Below are positions 49,564 to 59,417 of a stretch of DNA of 64,000 nt, in pieces. Both the position numbers and the translations under genes were made by a program. Location of the stretch: the NCBI RefSeq assembly GCF_019236475.1, contig NZ_JAFAIX010000009.1, forward strand, positions 248,001-312,000. Direction: 5' to 3'. Position 1 is the stretch's first letter. Each line of letters opens with the position of its first letter. The notes under the pieces were generated by a model. The model made no database searches, was not told where the DNA came from, and worked only from the letters and a program-made list of their open reading frames with translations. Source of the stretch: Chitinophaga sp. (lineage in GTDB: Bacteria > Bacteroidota > Bacteroidia > Chitinophagales > Chitinophagaceae).

Positions 49564-50463
49564 ATGCAAAAAACAGTAATTGTAATTGCTGGACCCACCG
49601 CTTCGGGGAAAACGGCCATGGCTATACGATTAGCCAAACTGTTCAATACCTCTATCATATCGGCTGACTCCAGGCAATGTTATAAAGAAATTAGTATAGG
49701 CACTGCGAAGCCATCTCAGGAAGAGCTGGCGGCAGTGCCTCACTATTTTATCGACTCCCATAGTATCCAGGAAGAAGTCAACGCTGGCATGTACGAAAAA
49801 CTGGCACTCCAATACTGCCAGGAAATTTTTACTTCCAACGATGTGGCTATTATGTGCGGTGGCACCGGCCTGTATATCCGCGCTTTCGCGGAAGGAATGG
49901 ATGATATGCCACAAATTCCAGCGGAGGTCAGACAAGCCATTATGGCCCAATATGAGGCACAAGGCATCTCCTGGCTCCAAGAAGAAATCCAACGCCGGGA
50001 CCCCGACTTCTACGCCATCGCAGAAGTGCACAACCCTGCCCGATTGATTCGCGCATTGGAAGTACTGGAAACCACCGGAAAATCTATTACCACCTTCCGC
50101 ACTGCTGTTAAACGGCAACGTGATTTCCGTATCATCAAAACCGTGATCACATTGCCAAAGGAATTACTCCATGAGAATATCAACAAACGAGTAGACCTAA
50201 TGGCCGCAGCAGGATTGGTAGCTGAAGTGAAGTCCGTATTACCTTACCGCACCCATAATGCCCTTCGTACAGTGGGCTACACGGAAATATTTGACTACCT
50301 GGATGGTAAATTATCGCTGGAACAAGCTTTGGAAGATATTAAAGTACATACCCGACAATACGCCAAACGCCAATTGACCTGGTTTCGCAAAGACAAAGAG
50401 TATAATTGGTTCGATGCTCGAGAAGGAGATGAGCTGGAAAATTGGGTAACAAGACAACTTTAG
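49564..50463 (+). CDS. miaA: tRNA dimethylallyltransferase
   Basis: The 299-residue enzyme has the P-loop IAGPTASGKTAMA at residues 7-19, then SADSRQCYKEISIGTAKPS, the GGTGLYIRAFAEG segment and the conserved RRDPD and NPARLIRALEV boxes. It transfers a dimethylallyl group to A37 of tRNAs reading UNN codons, including the leucine set only in part. It directly follows the pRiA4b-like gene and ends before an 87-bp repeat array and a composite hairpin element. Confidence 0.96.
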   Translation: MQKTVIVIAGPTASGKTAMAIRLAKLFNTSIISADSRQCYKEISIGTAKPSQEELAAVPHYFIDSHSIQEEVNAGMYEKLALQYCQEIFTSNDVAIMCGGTGLYIRAFAEGMDDMPQIPAEVRQAIMAQYEAQGISWLQEEIQRRDPDFYAIAEVHNPARLIRALEVLETTGKSITTFRTAVKRQRDFRIIKTVITLPKELLHENINKRVDLMAAAGLVAEVKSVLPYRTHNALRTVGYTEIFDYLDGKLSLEQALEDIKVHTRQYAKRQLTWFRKDKEYNWFDAREGDELENWVTRQL

Positions 50464-50480
50464 TGCATTTTCTTCTGCTT

Positions 50481-50685
50481 GTTGTCCCTGCCCAACGGTT
50501 AGGGACAACAGAAAAATAAAAATCGCTAAAAGACGCTACGATAAGCACCGGAACTTCTTTCCTGCTTGTTGTCCCTGCCCAGCGGTTAGGGACAACAGAA
50601 AAATAAAAATCGCTAAAAGACGCTACGATAAGCACCGGAACTTCTTTCCAGCTTGTTGTCCCTGCCCAACGGGCAGGGACAACAA
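50481..50685. repeat. Tandem 87-bp repeat carrying hairpin 1
   Basis: Hairpin-1-like sequences start at 50481, 50568 and 50655, exactly 87 bases apart. The first two copies (GTTGTCCCTGCCCARCGGTT...) are near-identical over the full 87 bases and pair through GTTGTCCCT/AGGGACAAC with a relaxed centre. The third has the fully paired centre and leads into hairpin 2. Confidence 0.85.
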
Positions 50686-50733
50686 AAAAAATAAACAAAG
50701 GGATTGACGTCGCAGACGTCAATCCCTTTGTTT
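50653..50733. repeat. Composite two-hairpin element, copy 3
   Basis: Hairpin 1 (50653-50685, core CCTGCCCAACGGGCAGG inside TTGTTGTC) and hairpin 2 (50693-50733, core GACGTCGCAGACGTC inside AAACAAAGGGATT) are separated by 7 bases. It lies between the converging miaA and OmpP1-like genes. Confidence 0.8.
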
Positions 50734-50773
50734 GATACAGCACTCTTCAGTGCTTATTAAAGACTTCTCAAAA

Positions 50774-52336
50774 TTAAAATTTGAATCCAACAGTAGCCAT
50801 AATATTACTTCTTTTGAAGTCCACCATAGCAGCAGGAGGGTAGTAATCAGCAATATCAGTAGTATACAACTGATAGAAATCTTTACCCTGTGTATAGCTG
50901 TAGGTCAGGTCTACATAGATACCTTTAGTACGTACGCCTACGCCACCGCTGTATGTTCTGCGGGATGCATCTACGCTCATATTGTAGGTATCGTTGGAGT
51001 AAGGATTGCCAAATTGTGCAAAACCACCGCGTACCGCGAAGATGCGAGCAAATTTAACCTCTGCACCCACTTTGAAGTTGGAAGCGCTTTTGTAGAGGAA
51101 ACCGATAGCGTCATTCACTGAACGTGAACCTGCTTTATCATCTGCAAAATTGTATTTGGATTTGCTGTGGTTAACATACTCATAGTCAGCCGCAATAAAA
51201 CCGGTAACAGCATCTGGATCTTTCAAATTTCCGAAGAAATAAGAAGCGCCACCACTGAGTCGGAGGGGAGCTGTCAGATCGTAGCTATAATCTTTCAACA
51301 GGCTGTAATCTGCTGCAGTATTATATTTTTTGCCGCCCCAACCTTCTGTGTCAGAAGCCAGGTCCCCACCTTGCGTGATGTTCATGCTGTACTTGGTAGG
51401 AGTGCGGAAGTTAGCACCGATACGGAATCGATCTGTGATTTTATAGAGGATACCGATATTGGCGGCAATACCCAGTCCGGATATTTTAGTATACTGGTTG
51501 TAGTCGAAGTATTTGAAATTGTTATTAGGATTACCTGTGTTATCATCTTCAGATACAGACAGCGTTTCCTGGTAATTGATACTAGGAACAACGAGGCCGG
51601 CGCCGATATAGAATCTATCACCATAATTACCTCCGAAGGCAATGGTATAATCAGTCAATCCACCTTTGGTATCCAGTGCAGCACGTTGATAGATAGAGGC
51701 GAGACCGCCAGTCTGGCGAACTGGAGAGGCTTCAGAAAGCAGATCGGTTTCTCCTTTACTGTTCACATAAGAGTGAATAAGCCCTTGTTTAAAGGCCAAT
51801 CCAGCACCGGTGGGCGTATATGTTGGGTCCATTGGATTGAAGCCCGCAGACCATAGTTGATCTATCCAGTTTTCTGTATAAGAGGTGGTGCTAGTAACGC
51901 CACCGATATTGATCCTGTTATTGAAATTCGCCTGGCGATTGGCGCCAACTGCGAAAGAGAAGTTATTCCAACTGTTAGGGCCAGTAGCTCTGTTGGCGGC
52001 AATCACTACGCCAATATTGGGTACTTGGAAGTTAGTGCGACTGCCTTTTATATCCAGTGGATCTGCTTTTGGCAGGTAGGAAGTTGTATTGCTGGAGATA
52101 CCAACGCCACCGGAGATGAGAAACTCTCCAGTTTTGAAGATACCGATACCGGCCGGGTTGGAAAATGCGGATGAAAAGTCGCCTCCTAATCCTACAGATA
52201 CGCCTCCTAATGCTTGTGTTCTGGCTGTACCACTGGGCTGCTGATTGGAAATCATCAGTGCGTCTGGAGCAGACTGAGCCATAGCGGAAACAGTTAATAA
52301 CAACCCTCCCAGAAGAGGATAGATGCTCTTGATCAT
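50774..52336 (-). CDS. OmpP1/FadL-family outer-membrane transporter
   Basis: The 520-residue protein has a signal peptide (LLGGLLLTVSAMAQ) and the FadL-like N-terminal sequence with ARTQALGGVSVGLGGDFSSAFSNPAG, the hatch region of these 14-stranded barrels. The body is a series of amphipathic strands with DRFRIGANFRTPTKYSM and the C-terminal strand NIMATVGFKF. FadL proteins bring hydrophobic molecules across the outer membrane by lateral diffusion; the ligand is unknown. It is 150 bases downstream of another lipoprotein gene on the same strand. Confidence 0.9.
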   Translation of the reverse strand: MIKSIYPLLGGLLLTVSAMAQSAPDALMISNQQPSGTARTQALGGVSVGLGGDFSSAFSNPAGIGIFKTGEFLISGGVGISSNTTSYLPKADPLDIKGSRTNFQVPNIGVVIAANRATGPNSWNNFSFAVGANRQANFNNRINIGGVTSTTSYTENWIDQLWSAGFNPMDPTYTPTGAGLAFKQGLIHSYVNSKGETDLLSEASPVRQTGGLASIYQRAALDTKGGLTDYTIAFGGNYGDRFYIGAGLVVPSINYQETLSVSEDDNTGNPNNNFKYFDYNQYTKISGLGIAANIGILYKITDRFRIGANFRTPTKYSMNITQGGDLASDTEGWGGKKYNTAADYSLLKDYSYDLTAPLRLSGGASYFFGNLKDPDAVTGFIAADYEYVNHSKSKYNFADDKAGSRSVNDAIGFLYKSASNFKVGAEVKFARIFAVRGGFAQFGNPYSNDTYNMSVDASRRTYSGGVGVRTKGIYVDLTYSYTQGKDFYQLYTTDIADYYPPAAMVDFKRSNIMATVGFKF

Positions 52337-52486
52337 AAATTAAAACTTAAAAAGATATGCAGGTACTTTCTTTTTGCTTAACCTAACGGGTTATGTTGGC
52401 TAAAAACGTTCGTCGACGTGCAATTCGTATGTGGGTAGAAAAGATAAGCGTAGTTTTTGAGGCTACGCTTATCACTAAATGCTTTA

Positions 52487-53536
52487 TTAACGACCACCTC
52501 TAGATGGACGGCTACCGCCTCCACCACCGCCGCCGCCTACTCGGCCACCACCACCGCTTGGAGCGCTGTAGCTAGGCTGTGAGTATGAAGGCTGTGAATA
52601 GCTAGGTTGACTTTGTTGTGGTCTGCTATATTCCACGCGGGAAGGACGAGAACTGTTATTGCTTGGTTGGTAAACAGGTCTTTCACCGGAAGACTGCTGG
52701 AATACCCTGCGAGGTCTTTCTGTGTTTGCTGGAGCCGTATATCCGCCACCGTTATTGTTGGTTGGCTGATAGCTTACTCTGCTTGGACGACCGTAGCCAG
52801 TGTTGTTACCAATTGGTTGATAACCACCTCTGTCTGGACGAGGGGTAGAACCACCGGCCATACCACCACTGCGTACAGGACGATTATAGTTATTGTTTAC
52901 CCTGTTGTATACTGGTCCGTAGGTAGAACGGCTGTAGTATCCGCCGCCATAACCACCACCGTAGTATCCGTGACCATAGTAACCACCCGCATAGTATGGG
53001 TAGTAATATGGGTTGTAAGCATAGTAAGGATAACCCCAACCGCCACCGTAGTAGCCATAGCTCCATGGGCTGTAAAATCCGCCCAAACCCCAACCTAAAC
53101 TGAGACCCATAGAAGAACCCCAGAAAGGACTGTAGCCATAACCAAAGCTGGAATATGGATATCCATAACCCATACCATAGCTCATGCCATAGTTAAAGCT
53201 GTTGGCATACATACCATCGTAGTAACCATCCATGTAGCTGCCTCTGTAACTAGACCCACCGCTTCCGAAGCGATCCAAGCGACGCTCATAATCACCCTGC
53301 TCGTCACTATAGGTTACATAAGTGCCGCCATCATCGTCTGCGGCAGGTACCGTACTATAGGTATTATCATCCTGGCGGGAATTGCCATTGGAATAATTAC
53401 CAGCATAGGCAGGGTTCTGTTGCTGACGGGGTGAATAGTATACATCATCCGGCGTACCCGTAGTTCTATACGCGCTGGAACAAGCCCCGAGGGCCAAGGT
53501 TCCTGCCAAAATGAAAAAATATGATATAGGCTTCAT
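52487..53536 (-). CDS. Low-complexity Gly/Tyr/Ser/Pro-rich lipoprotein
   Basis: The 349-residue lipoprotein (lipobox LGACSS, Cys at residue 19) has a short DUF-like head with DEQGDYERRLDRFG. Its very Gly- and Tyr-rich centre (about 100-205; GYGYSPFWGSS, GGYYGHGYYGGG) is followed by an Arg/Asn/Ser/Gln/Pro-rich tail (QPSYSQPSYSQPSY, then GGGRVGG and SRPSRGGR). Composition is far from normal globular proteins and suggests an unstructured surface or adhesive region. The family is not recognised. It precedes the OmpP1-like gene on the same strand. Confidence 0.7.
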   Translation of the reverse strand: MKPISYFFILAGTLALGACSSAYRTTGTPDDVYYSPRQQQNPAYAGNYSNGNSRQDDNTYSTVPAADDDGGTYVTYSDEQGDYERRLDRFGSGGSSYRGSYMDGYYDGMYANSFNYGMSYGMGYGYPYSSFGYGYSPFWGSSMGLSLGWGLGGFYSPWSYGYYGGGWGYPYYAYNPYYYPYYAGGYYGHGYYGGGYGGGYYSRSTYGPVYNRVNNNYNRPVRSGGMAGGSTPRPDRGGYQPIGNNTGYGRPSRVSYQPTNNNGGGYTAPANTERPRRVFQQSSGERPVYQPSNNSSRPSRVEYSRPQQSQPSYSQPSYSQPSYSAPSGGGGRVGGGGGGGGSRPSRGGR

Positions 53537-53819
53537 TTGAAATATATTTTATGCGTGATCTGTACTGTAAATCTACTTTATTTAAACGGATTTTAGCTGA
53601 ACAAAGTTACAATATACAAACCCCTCTATATTATTTTGTTGCAACTATTTGCTGCTTTATGATTTTCATGTAGGTTTGTAGCATTTTCTTTTTGAATATT
53701 AGTCAAAAATTACGCCAGACTATTATTTAATTTTCTTGATATAGGAAAAATTTTATATCAGGATAATTTTACAGATTTTTTGTTTAAATATAAAGATATA
53801 TAAATTAGATATTTTATTT

Positions 53820-55295
53820 ATGAGTAAAGAGATCACCGCCCGTTCAGCAGATTATTCCCAGTGGTACAACGACTTGGTGCTGAAAGGTGGACTGGCAGAC
53901 TACTCTGCCGTAAAAGGATGTATGGTTATCAAACCATACGGCTTTGCTTTATGGGAAGCCATGCGCGATGTATTGGACCGCAAATTCAAAGAAACCGGTC
54001 ACCAGAACGCTTATTTCCCGCTGTTTATCCCCAAAAGCTTCCTCAGTAAAGAAGCAGCACACATCGAAGGGTTCGCTAAAGAATGTGCCGTGGTAACTCA
54101 CTACCGCCTGAAAAACGACCCCAATGGCGGCGGCGTAGTGGTAGACCCTGAAGCTAAACTGGAAGAAGAACTGATCGTTCGCCCAACTTCTGAAACCATC
54201 ATTTGGAATACATATAAAGACTGGATCCAGTCATACCGCGATCTGCCCCTGCTCATTAACCAATGGGCCAACGTAGTTCGCTGGGAAATGCGTACCCGCC
54301 TGTTCCTGCGTACAGCAGAATTCCTCTGGCAAGAAGGTCACACTGCCCATGCTACTGCAGAAGAAGCCGTAGCTGAAACAACCCAAATGCTGAATGTATA
54401 TGCAGATTTCGCGGAACATTACATGGCAGTACCAGTTGTTCGTGGGGTGAAAACTGCCAACGAACGCTTTGCCGGCGCTGTAGATACTTACTGTATCGAA
54501 GCACTCATGCAAGATGGTAAAGCCCTCCAAGCAGGTACTTCTCACTTCCTCGGCCAGAACTTCGCTAAAGCATTCAACGTACAGTTTTCCAACAAGGAAA
54601 ATAAACTGGAATACGTATGGGCTACCTCTTGGGGCGTTTCCACTCGCCTGATCGGTGGTTTGATCATGGTGCATTCCGACGACCAAGGTCTGGTACTGCC
54701 TCCAAGAATCGCTCCGCTGCAAGTAGTAATCGTGCCTATCTTCAAAGGAGAAGAACAGAAAGCTACCATCGATGCGAAAGTACACGCACTCATAGCGGAC
54801 CTGAAGAAACTCGGCGTTAGCGTAAAATATGACGACAGCGATAATAACCGCCCAGGTTGGAAATTCGCTGAGTACGAAATGAAAGGCGTACCTGTTCGTA
54901 TCGCTATCGGCGCAAGAGATATTGAAAACGGCGTTGCTGAAGTAGCCCGCCGCGATAATAAAACGAAAGAAACATTGCCACTAGAAGGCCTGGGCCAACG
55001 TATCCAAGACCTTCTGGAAGAAATCCAGCAGAACCTCTTCAACAAGGCTAAGACCTACCGCGATGAACACATCACCCGTGTAGATACCTTCGAAGAATTC
55101 AAACAAGTGCTGGACGGAAAAGCAGGTTTCGTAAGCGCTCACTGGGATGGTACCAGCGAAACGGAAGAGAAAATTAAAGAGCTTACCAAAGCAACTATCC
55201 GTTGTATTCCGCTTAATAATCCGCAGGAAGAAGGCGTTTGTATACTCACTGGCAAGCCTTCAAAAGAAAGAGTGCTGTTCGCAAGAGCATACTAA
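53820..55295 (+). CDS. proS: Prolyl-tRNA synthetase (short, archaeal/eukaryote-like type)
   Basis: The 491-residue enzyme has the class II core with motif 1 near [16 protein letters not shown], motif 2 [24 protein letters not shown] and motif 3 around [16 protein letters not shown]. The anticodon-binding domain (290-400) and a C-terminal extension ending RVLFARAY complete it. It charges tRNA(Pro). The length and the absence of the roughly 180-residue INS editing insert mark the short type, which relies on free-standing deacylases such as the one at 19179-19718. A strongly AT-rich leader precedes it and a terminator follows. Confidence 0.95.
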   Translation: MSKEITARSADYSQWYNDLVLKGGLADYSAVKGCMVIKPYGFALWEAMRDVLDRKFKETGHQNAYFPLFIPKSFLSKEAAHIEGFAKECAVVTHYRLKNDPNGGGVVVDPEAKLEEELIVRPTSETIIWNTYKDWIQSYRDLPLLINQWANVVRWEMRTRLFLRTAEFLWQEGHTAHATAEEAVAETTQMLNVYADFAEHYMAVPVVRGVKTANERFAGAVDTYCIEALMQDGKALQAGTSHFLGQNFAKAFNVQFSNKENKLEYVWATSWGVSTRLIGGLIMVHSDDQGLVLPPRIAPLQVVIVPIFKGEEQKATIDAKVHALIADLKKLGVSVKYDDSDNNRPGWKFAEYEMKGVPVRIAIGARDIENGVAEVARRDNKTKETLPLEGLGQRIQDLLEEIQQNLFNKAKTYRDEHITRVDTFEEFKQVLDGKAGFVSAHWDGTSETEEKIKELTKATIRCIPLNNPQEEGVCILTGKPSKERVLFARAY

Positions 55296-55329
55296 TAGCA
55301 GCATATATCCCTATATGCATGCGGCAAAT

Positions 55330-55367
55330 AATTACAATGAGTGCATTTGCACTCATTGTAATTATTT
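55330..55367 (+). terminator. Terminator after proS
   Basis: A perfect 15-bp stem (AATTACAATGAGTGC) with a 4-nt loop followed by ATTTTT, 35 bases after the stop codon. Confidence 0.85.
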
Positions 55368-55412
55368 TTAATTTCTTTCCCTCATTCCAAAAGAAACCAG
55401 TAAATTTATCCG

Positions 55413-58352
55413 ATGCCCTCTGTCCGTTACATATTGTTTTGGATGCTGGCCATCTTTTGTGTTAGTACGGTTGCCCGCGCACAGGGCCTCATGATCCGTA
55501 ACTTCAACGTGAAAGACGGACTGGCAAATGCCACCGTATATGCAGCGGTACAAGATAAAGATGGGTTTATCTGGTTCTCTACTCCCACAGGTGTCAGTAA
55601 GTTCGATGGTAAACGCTTTCGCAACTACGCTAAAAAAGATGGCCTGACAGATAACGATGTGGTCAAACTGACCGCAGATTCTAAAGGAAGGGTATGGTTC
55701 TTCACCCTCAATGGCAAACCTTCCTATTACTTCAATTCTGTTATTCACAACGAGGAAAACGATACCACTCTTACCTTCAATTCTCATGGACATTACCTCC
55801 AATATGCCTTCGAGGGAATAGGAGGAAACCTCATTTGGTTCCTCAACTCCAATAATAGGAGTCTGCTCTATAACGGGAAAAGAATCACCTACGATAAACA
55901 AGGCTCCACCGGTAGTGATGTTCGCTTCCTCCTAGCCCGTGATAGTATCTTCCATCCCCTACAGAATGCCTTCCGCCTGGAAACACTGAAAGATCCCAAT
56001 AACCCTGAACAAAAAATTATTTCCGTACCCCCTTACCCAGTAGATGATCCGGATTTCCGCAGTCGTATTGCTAGCCATCCAGTAGTCATCCTGAAAAATA
56101 GCCTCTATTCTTATCGATTTAAAGATGCCATCAGCTTTTTTAATGGACCTGAATGGGGCATCCGAGAAGATATCAGCGATATCTGTCTAGATAATGATAA
56201 CCTCTGGGTAGGCACGCAACGGGCACTCTACTTCATCAAAAACTTCTTCAAAGGAGAACGAAAAGTAACCCGGCTGCTGGAAAATCACTACATCACCTCC
56301 CTTCTCAAAGATCGGGATGGCAATATCTGGATCACTACTTTCGGAGATGGGGTGTATTATATTCCTTATAAGAATTTTTACTTCAGCTATCTCGATAATA
56401 CCAACGGACTTTATTCTCACTCTATCTTCAGTATCTGTAAAGACAAAAAAACAGATCTGCTACTGATAGGCCAGAATGCTGGTATCCTCAATACCATGGA
56501 TGCACAGGGAAATATCCGCCAATTTACGCTGGATACGACCACCGGTAGAAATAGCCTGCTCTCCATTATTCCTTACAAGGATAATAGTGTGCTCATCGCT
56601 ACGGATAATGCCCTTTTTCAGTTCAATACCGCTACGCAACGCCCTAGTTTGCTGCGATCCGTGAAAATGCTGAAAGATGTAGACGTATCCCCATCTGGGA
56701 AAATTCGCATTGCTGCTAAAAACCAAGTCATCGCTCTGGATAATTATGTGATCCCTGATTTGGATATGGTGGTCACGTCCATCGCATCGGTAGATGATTC
56801 TACTTATTTCGTGGGTACCAATAACGGACTGTATTACTGTTCAGATAATAACCGGCAATTGGTAAGACCTGGCAACAATACGCACCTGAAACAAAGCATC
56901 AAGGACCTGAAATGGATCAACGGATTTCTTTGGATAGGTACCAGCGACCAGGGCATTTATGTGATGCACCACGACTCGGTGGTTCGGCATCTCTCTACAG
57001 CCAACGGCCTAGCCTCAGATATCTGCCAGCAACTCTATTACGATGGGGTTGGTAAACTATATGTGGCTACCAATAAAGGCGTGAGCGTTATCAATGTAAC
57101 CAATCAGCATATTGTCCGCAATATTACCTCTAATGATGGCCTGATGTCTGATGACATCCGTGGCGTGTATTCAGATGACGATATGCTGTATATCGCTACT
57201 TCCAATGGCTTGTGCTATTTCAAAGGGAATAACATGCCGGTGGATTCTGTACCGCCGGTGATTTACCTCAGTAATATCCGGTATGCAGACAGTACCTTCT
57301 TGCCAGCAAAGGATTTCGTTCATTTATATCAGCGAAAATCCTCGTTTGAAGCGGAATTCGGTACCATTGTATTCGATCTGCCGGACCAGGTGGAATACCA
57401 GTATAATTTCTCTGGTGACAGTACTACCGGATGGCAAACTACCATGTCCAATTCCAATATTATCCCGTTCCCGGATCTGCAGCCTGGAGTTTACAAGCTG
57501 ATGGTACGTGCCAGGAAATATAAAAGTGACTGGAGTCAGCCAATCAACCTTAATGTGAGCATATTACCCCGTTGGTACCAGCAATGGTGGGCCAGGGGAA
57601 TATTACTGTTATTGGGATTACTGGTAATTCTTTTTATTTTACGCTATATTGTACGCAGAATCAAACAATCGGAAAAAAGAAAGACAGAATATAACCGGCG
57701 AATCGCAGAGCTGGAAGCCAAAGCCCTGACGAACCAGATGAACCCACATTTCATCTTTAATTCGCTAAATTCAGTACAGCATCTGATTCTGGAAAAAGAA
57801 GAAAAACAAGCATTGAATTTCCTGGCCGACTTTGCCACACTAATGCGGCAGATGTTGAATAATTCCCGGAAATCGTATATCTCTTTGGAAGAGGAAATAG
57901 CCTTTCTGACCAGGTACCTGGAGCTGGAGAAAATACGCTTTGCTCATTCATTTACCTATAAATTTACCCTTCAGGAATCCCTGAAGGACTATACCATCTA
58001 TATTCCGCCTATGATCATTCAACCTATTGTGGAAAATGCGATCAAACACGGACTGGCACCGAAAAACAGTAGCGGTTGCCTGGAAATAAGATTGGAAATG
58101 TTGGATGATCTGTTATATTGCTCTGTAGACGATGATGGAATAGGATGGGATAAGTCCAATACCTTGAAAAGTACAAGACTGGTAAAACACGAATCTACCG
58201 CACTGAGCGTGATTAAGGAGCGATTGCAGATTATAAAATCTTTTAATGGAAGTGTTGGAAAGTTAGAAATTATTGATAAATTTAAATCTGGTTTCGGCAA
58301 TAAGGAAGGTACCTTAGTTGAAATCCTGATTCCCATTGTTAAGATGTTATGA
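55413..58352 (+). CDS. Two-component-propeller sensor histidine kinase (LytS-type kinase domain)
   Basis: The 979-residue protein has a signal peptide (ending ARAQ) and two seven-bladed regulator-propeller sets across about 25-630, each blade showing D-x-x-G-x-I/L-W-x-x-T. A Y_Y_Y domain (about 640-720), a membrane helix at about 725-748 and a coiled coil follow. The His_kinase domain with MNPHFIFNSLNS (His near 778) and HATPase (IVENAIKHGL, GIGWD) complete it. The propeller is periplasmic and probably reads a glycan. It overlaps the regulator gene by 4 bases. Unlike hybrid systems, the regulator is separate. Confidence 0.93.
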   Translation: MPSVRYILFWMLAIFCVSTVARAQGLMIRNFNVKDGLANATVYAAVQDKDGFIWFSTPTGVSKFDGKRFRNYAKKDGLTDNDVVKLTADSKGRVWFFTLNGKPSYYFNSVIHNEENDTTLTFNSHGHYLQYAFEGIGGNLIWFLNSNNRSLLYNGKRITYDKQGSTGSDVRFLLARDSIFHPLQNAFRLETLKDPNNPEQKIISVPPYPVDDPDFRSRIASHPVVILKNSLYSYRFKDAISFFNGPEWGIREDISDICLDNDNLWVGTQRALYFIKNFFKGERKVTRLLENHYITSLLKDRDGNIWITTFGDGVYYIPYKNFYFSYLDNTNGLYSHSIFSICKDKKTDLLLIGQNAGILNTMDAQGNIRQFTLDTTTGRNSLLSIIPYKDNSVLIATDNALFQFNTATQRPSLLRSVKMLKDVDVSPSGKIRIAAKNQVIALDNYVIPDLDMVVTSIASVDDSTYFVGTNNGLYYCSDNNRQLVRPGNNTHLKQSIKDLKWINGFLWIGTSDQGIYVMHHDSVVRHLSTANGLASDICQQLYYDGVGKLYVATNKGVSVINVTNQHIVRNITSNDGLMSDDIRGVYSDDDMLYIATSNGLCYFKGNNMPVDSVPPVIYLSNIRYADSTFLPAKDFVHLYQRKSSFEAEFGTIVFDLPDQVEYQYNFSGDSTTGWQTTMSNSNIIPFPDLQPGVYKLMVRARKYKSDWSQPINLNVSILPRWYQQWWARGILLLLGLLVILFILRYIVRRIKQSEKRKTEYNRRIAELEAKALTNQMNPHFIFNSLNSVQHLILEKEEKQALNFLADFATLMRQMLNNSRKSYISLEEEIAFLTRYLELEKIRFAHSFTYKFTLQESLKDYTIYIPPMIIQPIVENAIKHGLAPKNSSGCLEIRLEMLDDLLYCSVDDDGIGWDKSNTLKSTRLVKHESTALSVIKERLQIIKSFNGSVGKLEIIDKFKSGFGNKEGTLVEILIPIVKML

Positions 58353-59110
58353 GTAATATAAAAGCTGCCATTGTCGACGATGAAGTCCGCAACATTCATA
58401 TTTTGCGAAATATCCTTGAGAATTACTGTAAGGATGTCACTGTAGTGGGAGAAGCGCAAAATATCCATGAGGCGGCAGAAATGATTAAAAACAACCCCAT
58501 TGATGTACTTTTCCTGGATATCGAGATGCCTCCGCATAACGGGTTCCAGTTGCTGGAAATGTTCCCTGTACTGAACTTTGAAGTAATTTTCATCACAGCT
58601 TTTCAGGAATATGCCCTTCAAGCCATCAAATTTGCAGCCCTCGATTATCTACTGAAACCAATCAAAGTAAGTGAAGTAGAAGACGCGCTGGAAAAGGTGA
58701 AGAAAAGTAAAAAAGGCCGCCTCAATGAACTGGCCTCCATCCTGAAAGACTATGTAAAGAACAATGATAATGCCTTCTCTAAAATTGTAATCCCCGTTAA
58801 CGACGGCTACAATGTCATAGACCTGAAAGATATTATCTACTGCGAAGCATTTGACAGCTATACCAAAATACAGTTGATCAATAATGTTTCTCACCTAATC
58901 TCAAAGTCGCTGAAAGAATACGAAGAGATGCTCTCCGATAAAGGCTTTTATCGGGTGCATAAGTCTTTCCTGATCAATATTCACCATATTGTCAAGATCA
59001 TCAAAGGATTGGGTACTGCCGTTGTCATGAGCGATCAGAAGAATATCCCGATCTCCTCCCGCAAAAAAGAAGAGTTCTTTACCCAGTTAAAGGGTGTGAT
59101 TAATCTTTAA
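58349..59110 (+). CDS. LytTR-family response regulator
   Basis: The 253-residue regulator has a receiver domain (1-120) with acceptor Asp57 (VLFLDIEMPP) and a late LKP. A LytTR DNA-binding domain (about 150-250; DLKDIIYCEAFDSYTKI, FYRVHKSFLINIHHI) follows. Its start overlaps the kinase stop (ATGA), so the two are translationally coupled and form a pair. Several terminator-like hairpins follow in the next 300 bases. The target promoter is not visible here. Confidence 0.94.
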   Translation: MSNIKAAIVDDEVRNIHILRNILENYCKDVTVVGEAQNIHEAAEMIKNNPIDVLFLDIEMPPHNGFQLLEMFPVLNFEVIFITAFQEYALQAIKFAALDYLLKPIKVSEVEDALEKVKKSKKGRLNELASILKDYVKNNDNAFSKIVIPVNDGYNVIDLKDIIYCEAFDSYTKIQLINNVSHLISKSLKEYEEMLSDKGFYRVHKSFLINIHHIVKIIKGLGTAVVMSDQKNIPISSRKKEEFFTQLKGVINL

Positions 59111-59135
59111 TTTATAAAATTTAATGATATTTAAC

Positions 59136-59167
59136 AGCCGGTTAGCTTGCGCTTAACCGGCTTTTTT
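59136..59167 (+). terminator. Terminator after the LytTR regulator
   Basis: A stem based on AGCCGGTTA with complement, followed by TTTTTT, 26 bases after the stop codon. Confidence 0.85.
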
Positions 59168-59307
59168 ATGCATTCACAAGGTAATTTTCGCATTTGACGG
59201 GAAAGCATAAATATTATCATATCTATATCCTATTTTCAATATGGGTTTTCATAGATATGGCTGATTACCTGTGAAGTTTTTTCAGGCAATGCAGGTATTG
59301 CTTAAGA

Positions 59308-59337
59308 TAAAAAGGGTCACCAGGGGTGACTCTTTTT
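59308..59337. terminator. Terminator-like hairpin
   Basis: Stem AAAAAGGGTCACC with one mismatch and a T-run on the right; it may back up the previous hairpin. Confidence 0.6.
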
Positions 59338-59365
59338 ATTTGTATGAACTGCTTCGGGAGTCCAT

Positions 59366-59397
59366 AAAAAAAAGGCGGTCTGGTCAGACCGCCTTTT
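59366..59397 (-). terminator. Terminator after the HtrA gene
   Basis: Perfect stem AAAAAGGCGGTCT with a 4-nt loop, flanked by A-run and T-run, 20 bases downstream of the minus-strand protease gene. Confidence 0.85.
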
Positions 59398-59417
59398 TCG
59401 TAATGCTTGCGCTTTGA

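Larger units (their letters stand above)
59111..59417. other. Intergenic region with three hairpins
   Basis: These 307 bases hold three terminator-like hairpins (listed separately) between the converging regulator and HtrA genes, and no gene. Confidence 0.6.

Noticed and set aside
51167..51856. 229-codon open frame antisense to the OmpP1-like gene
   Set aside because: Shadow frame opposite a well-supported barrel protein; no motif.
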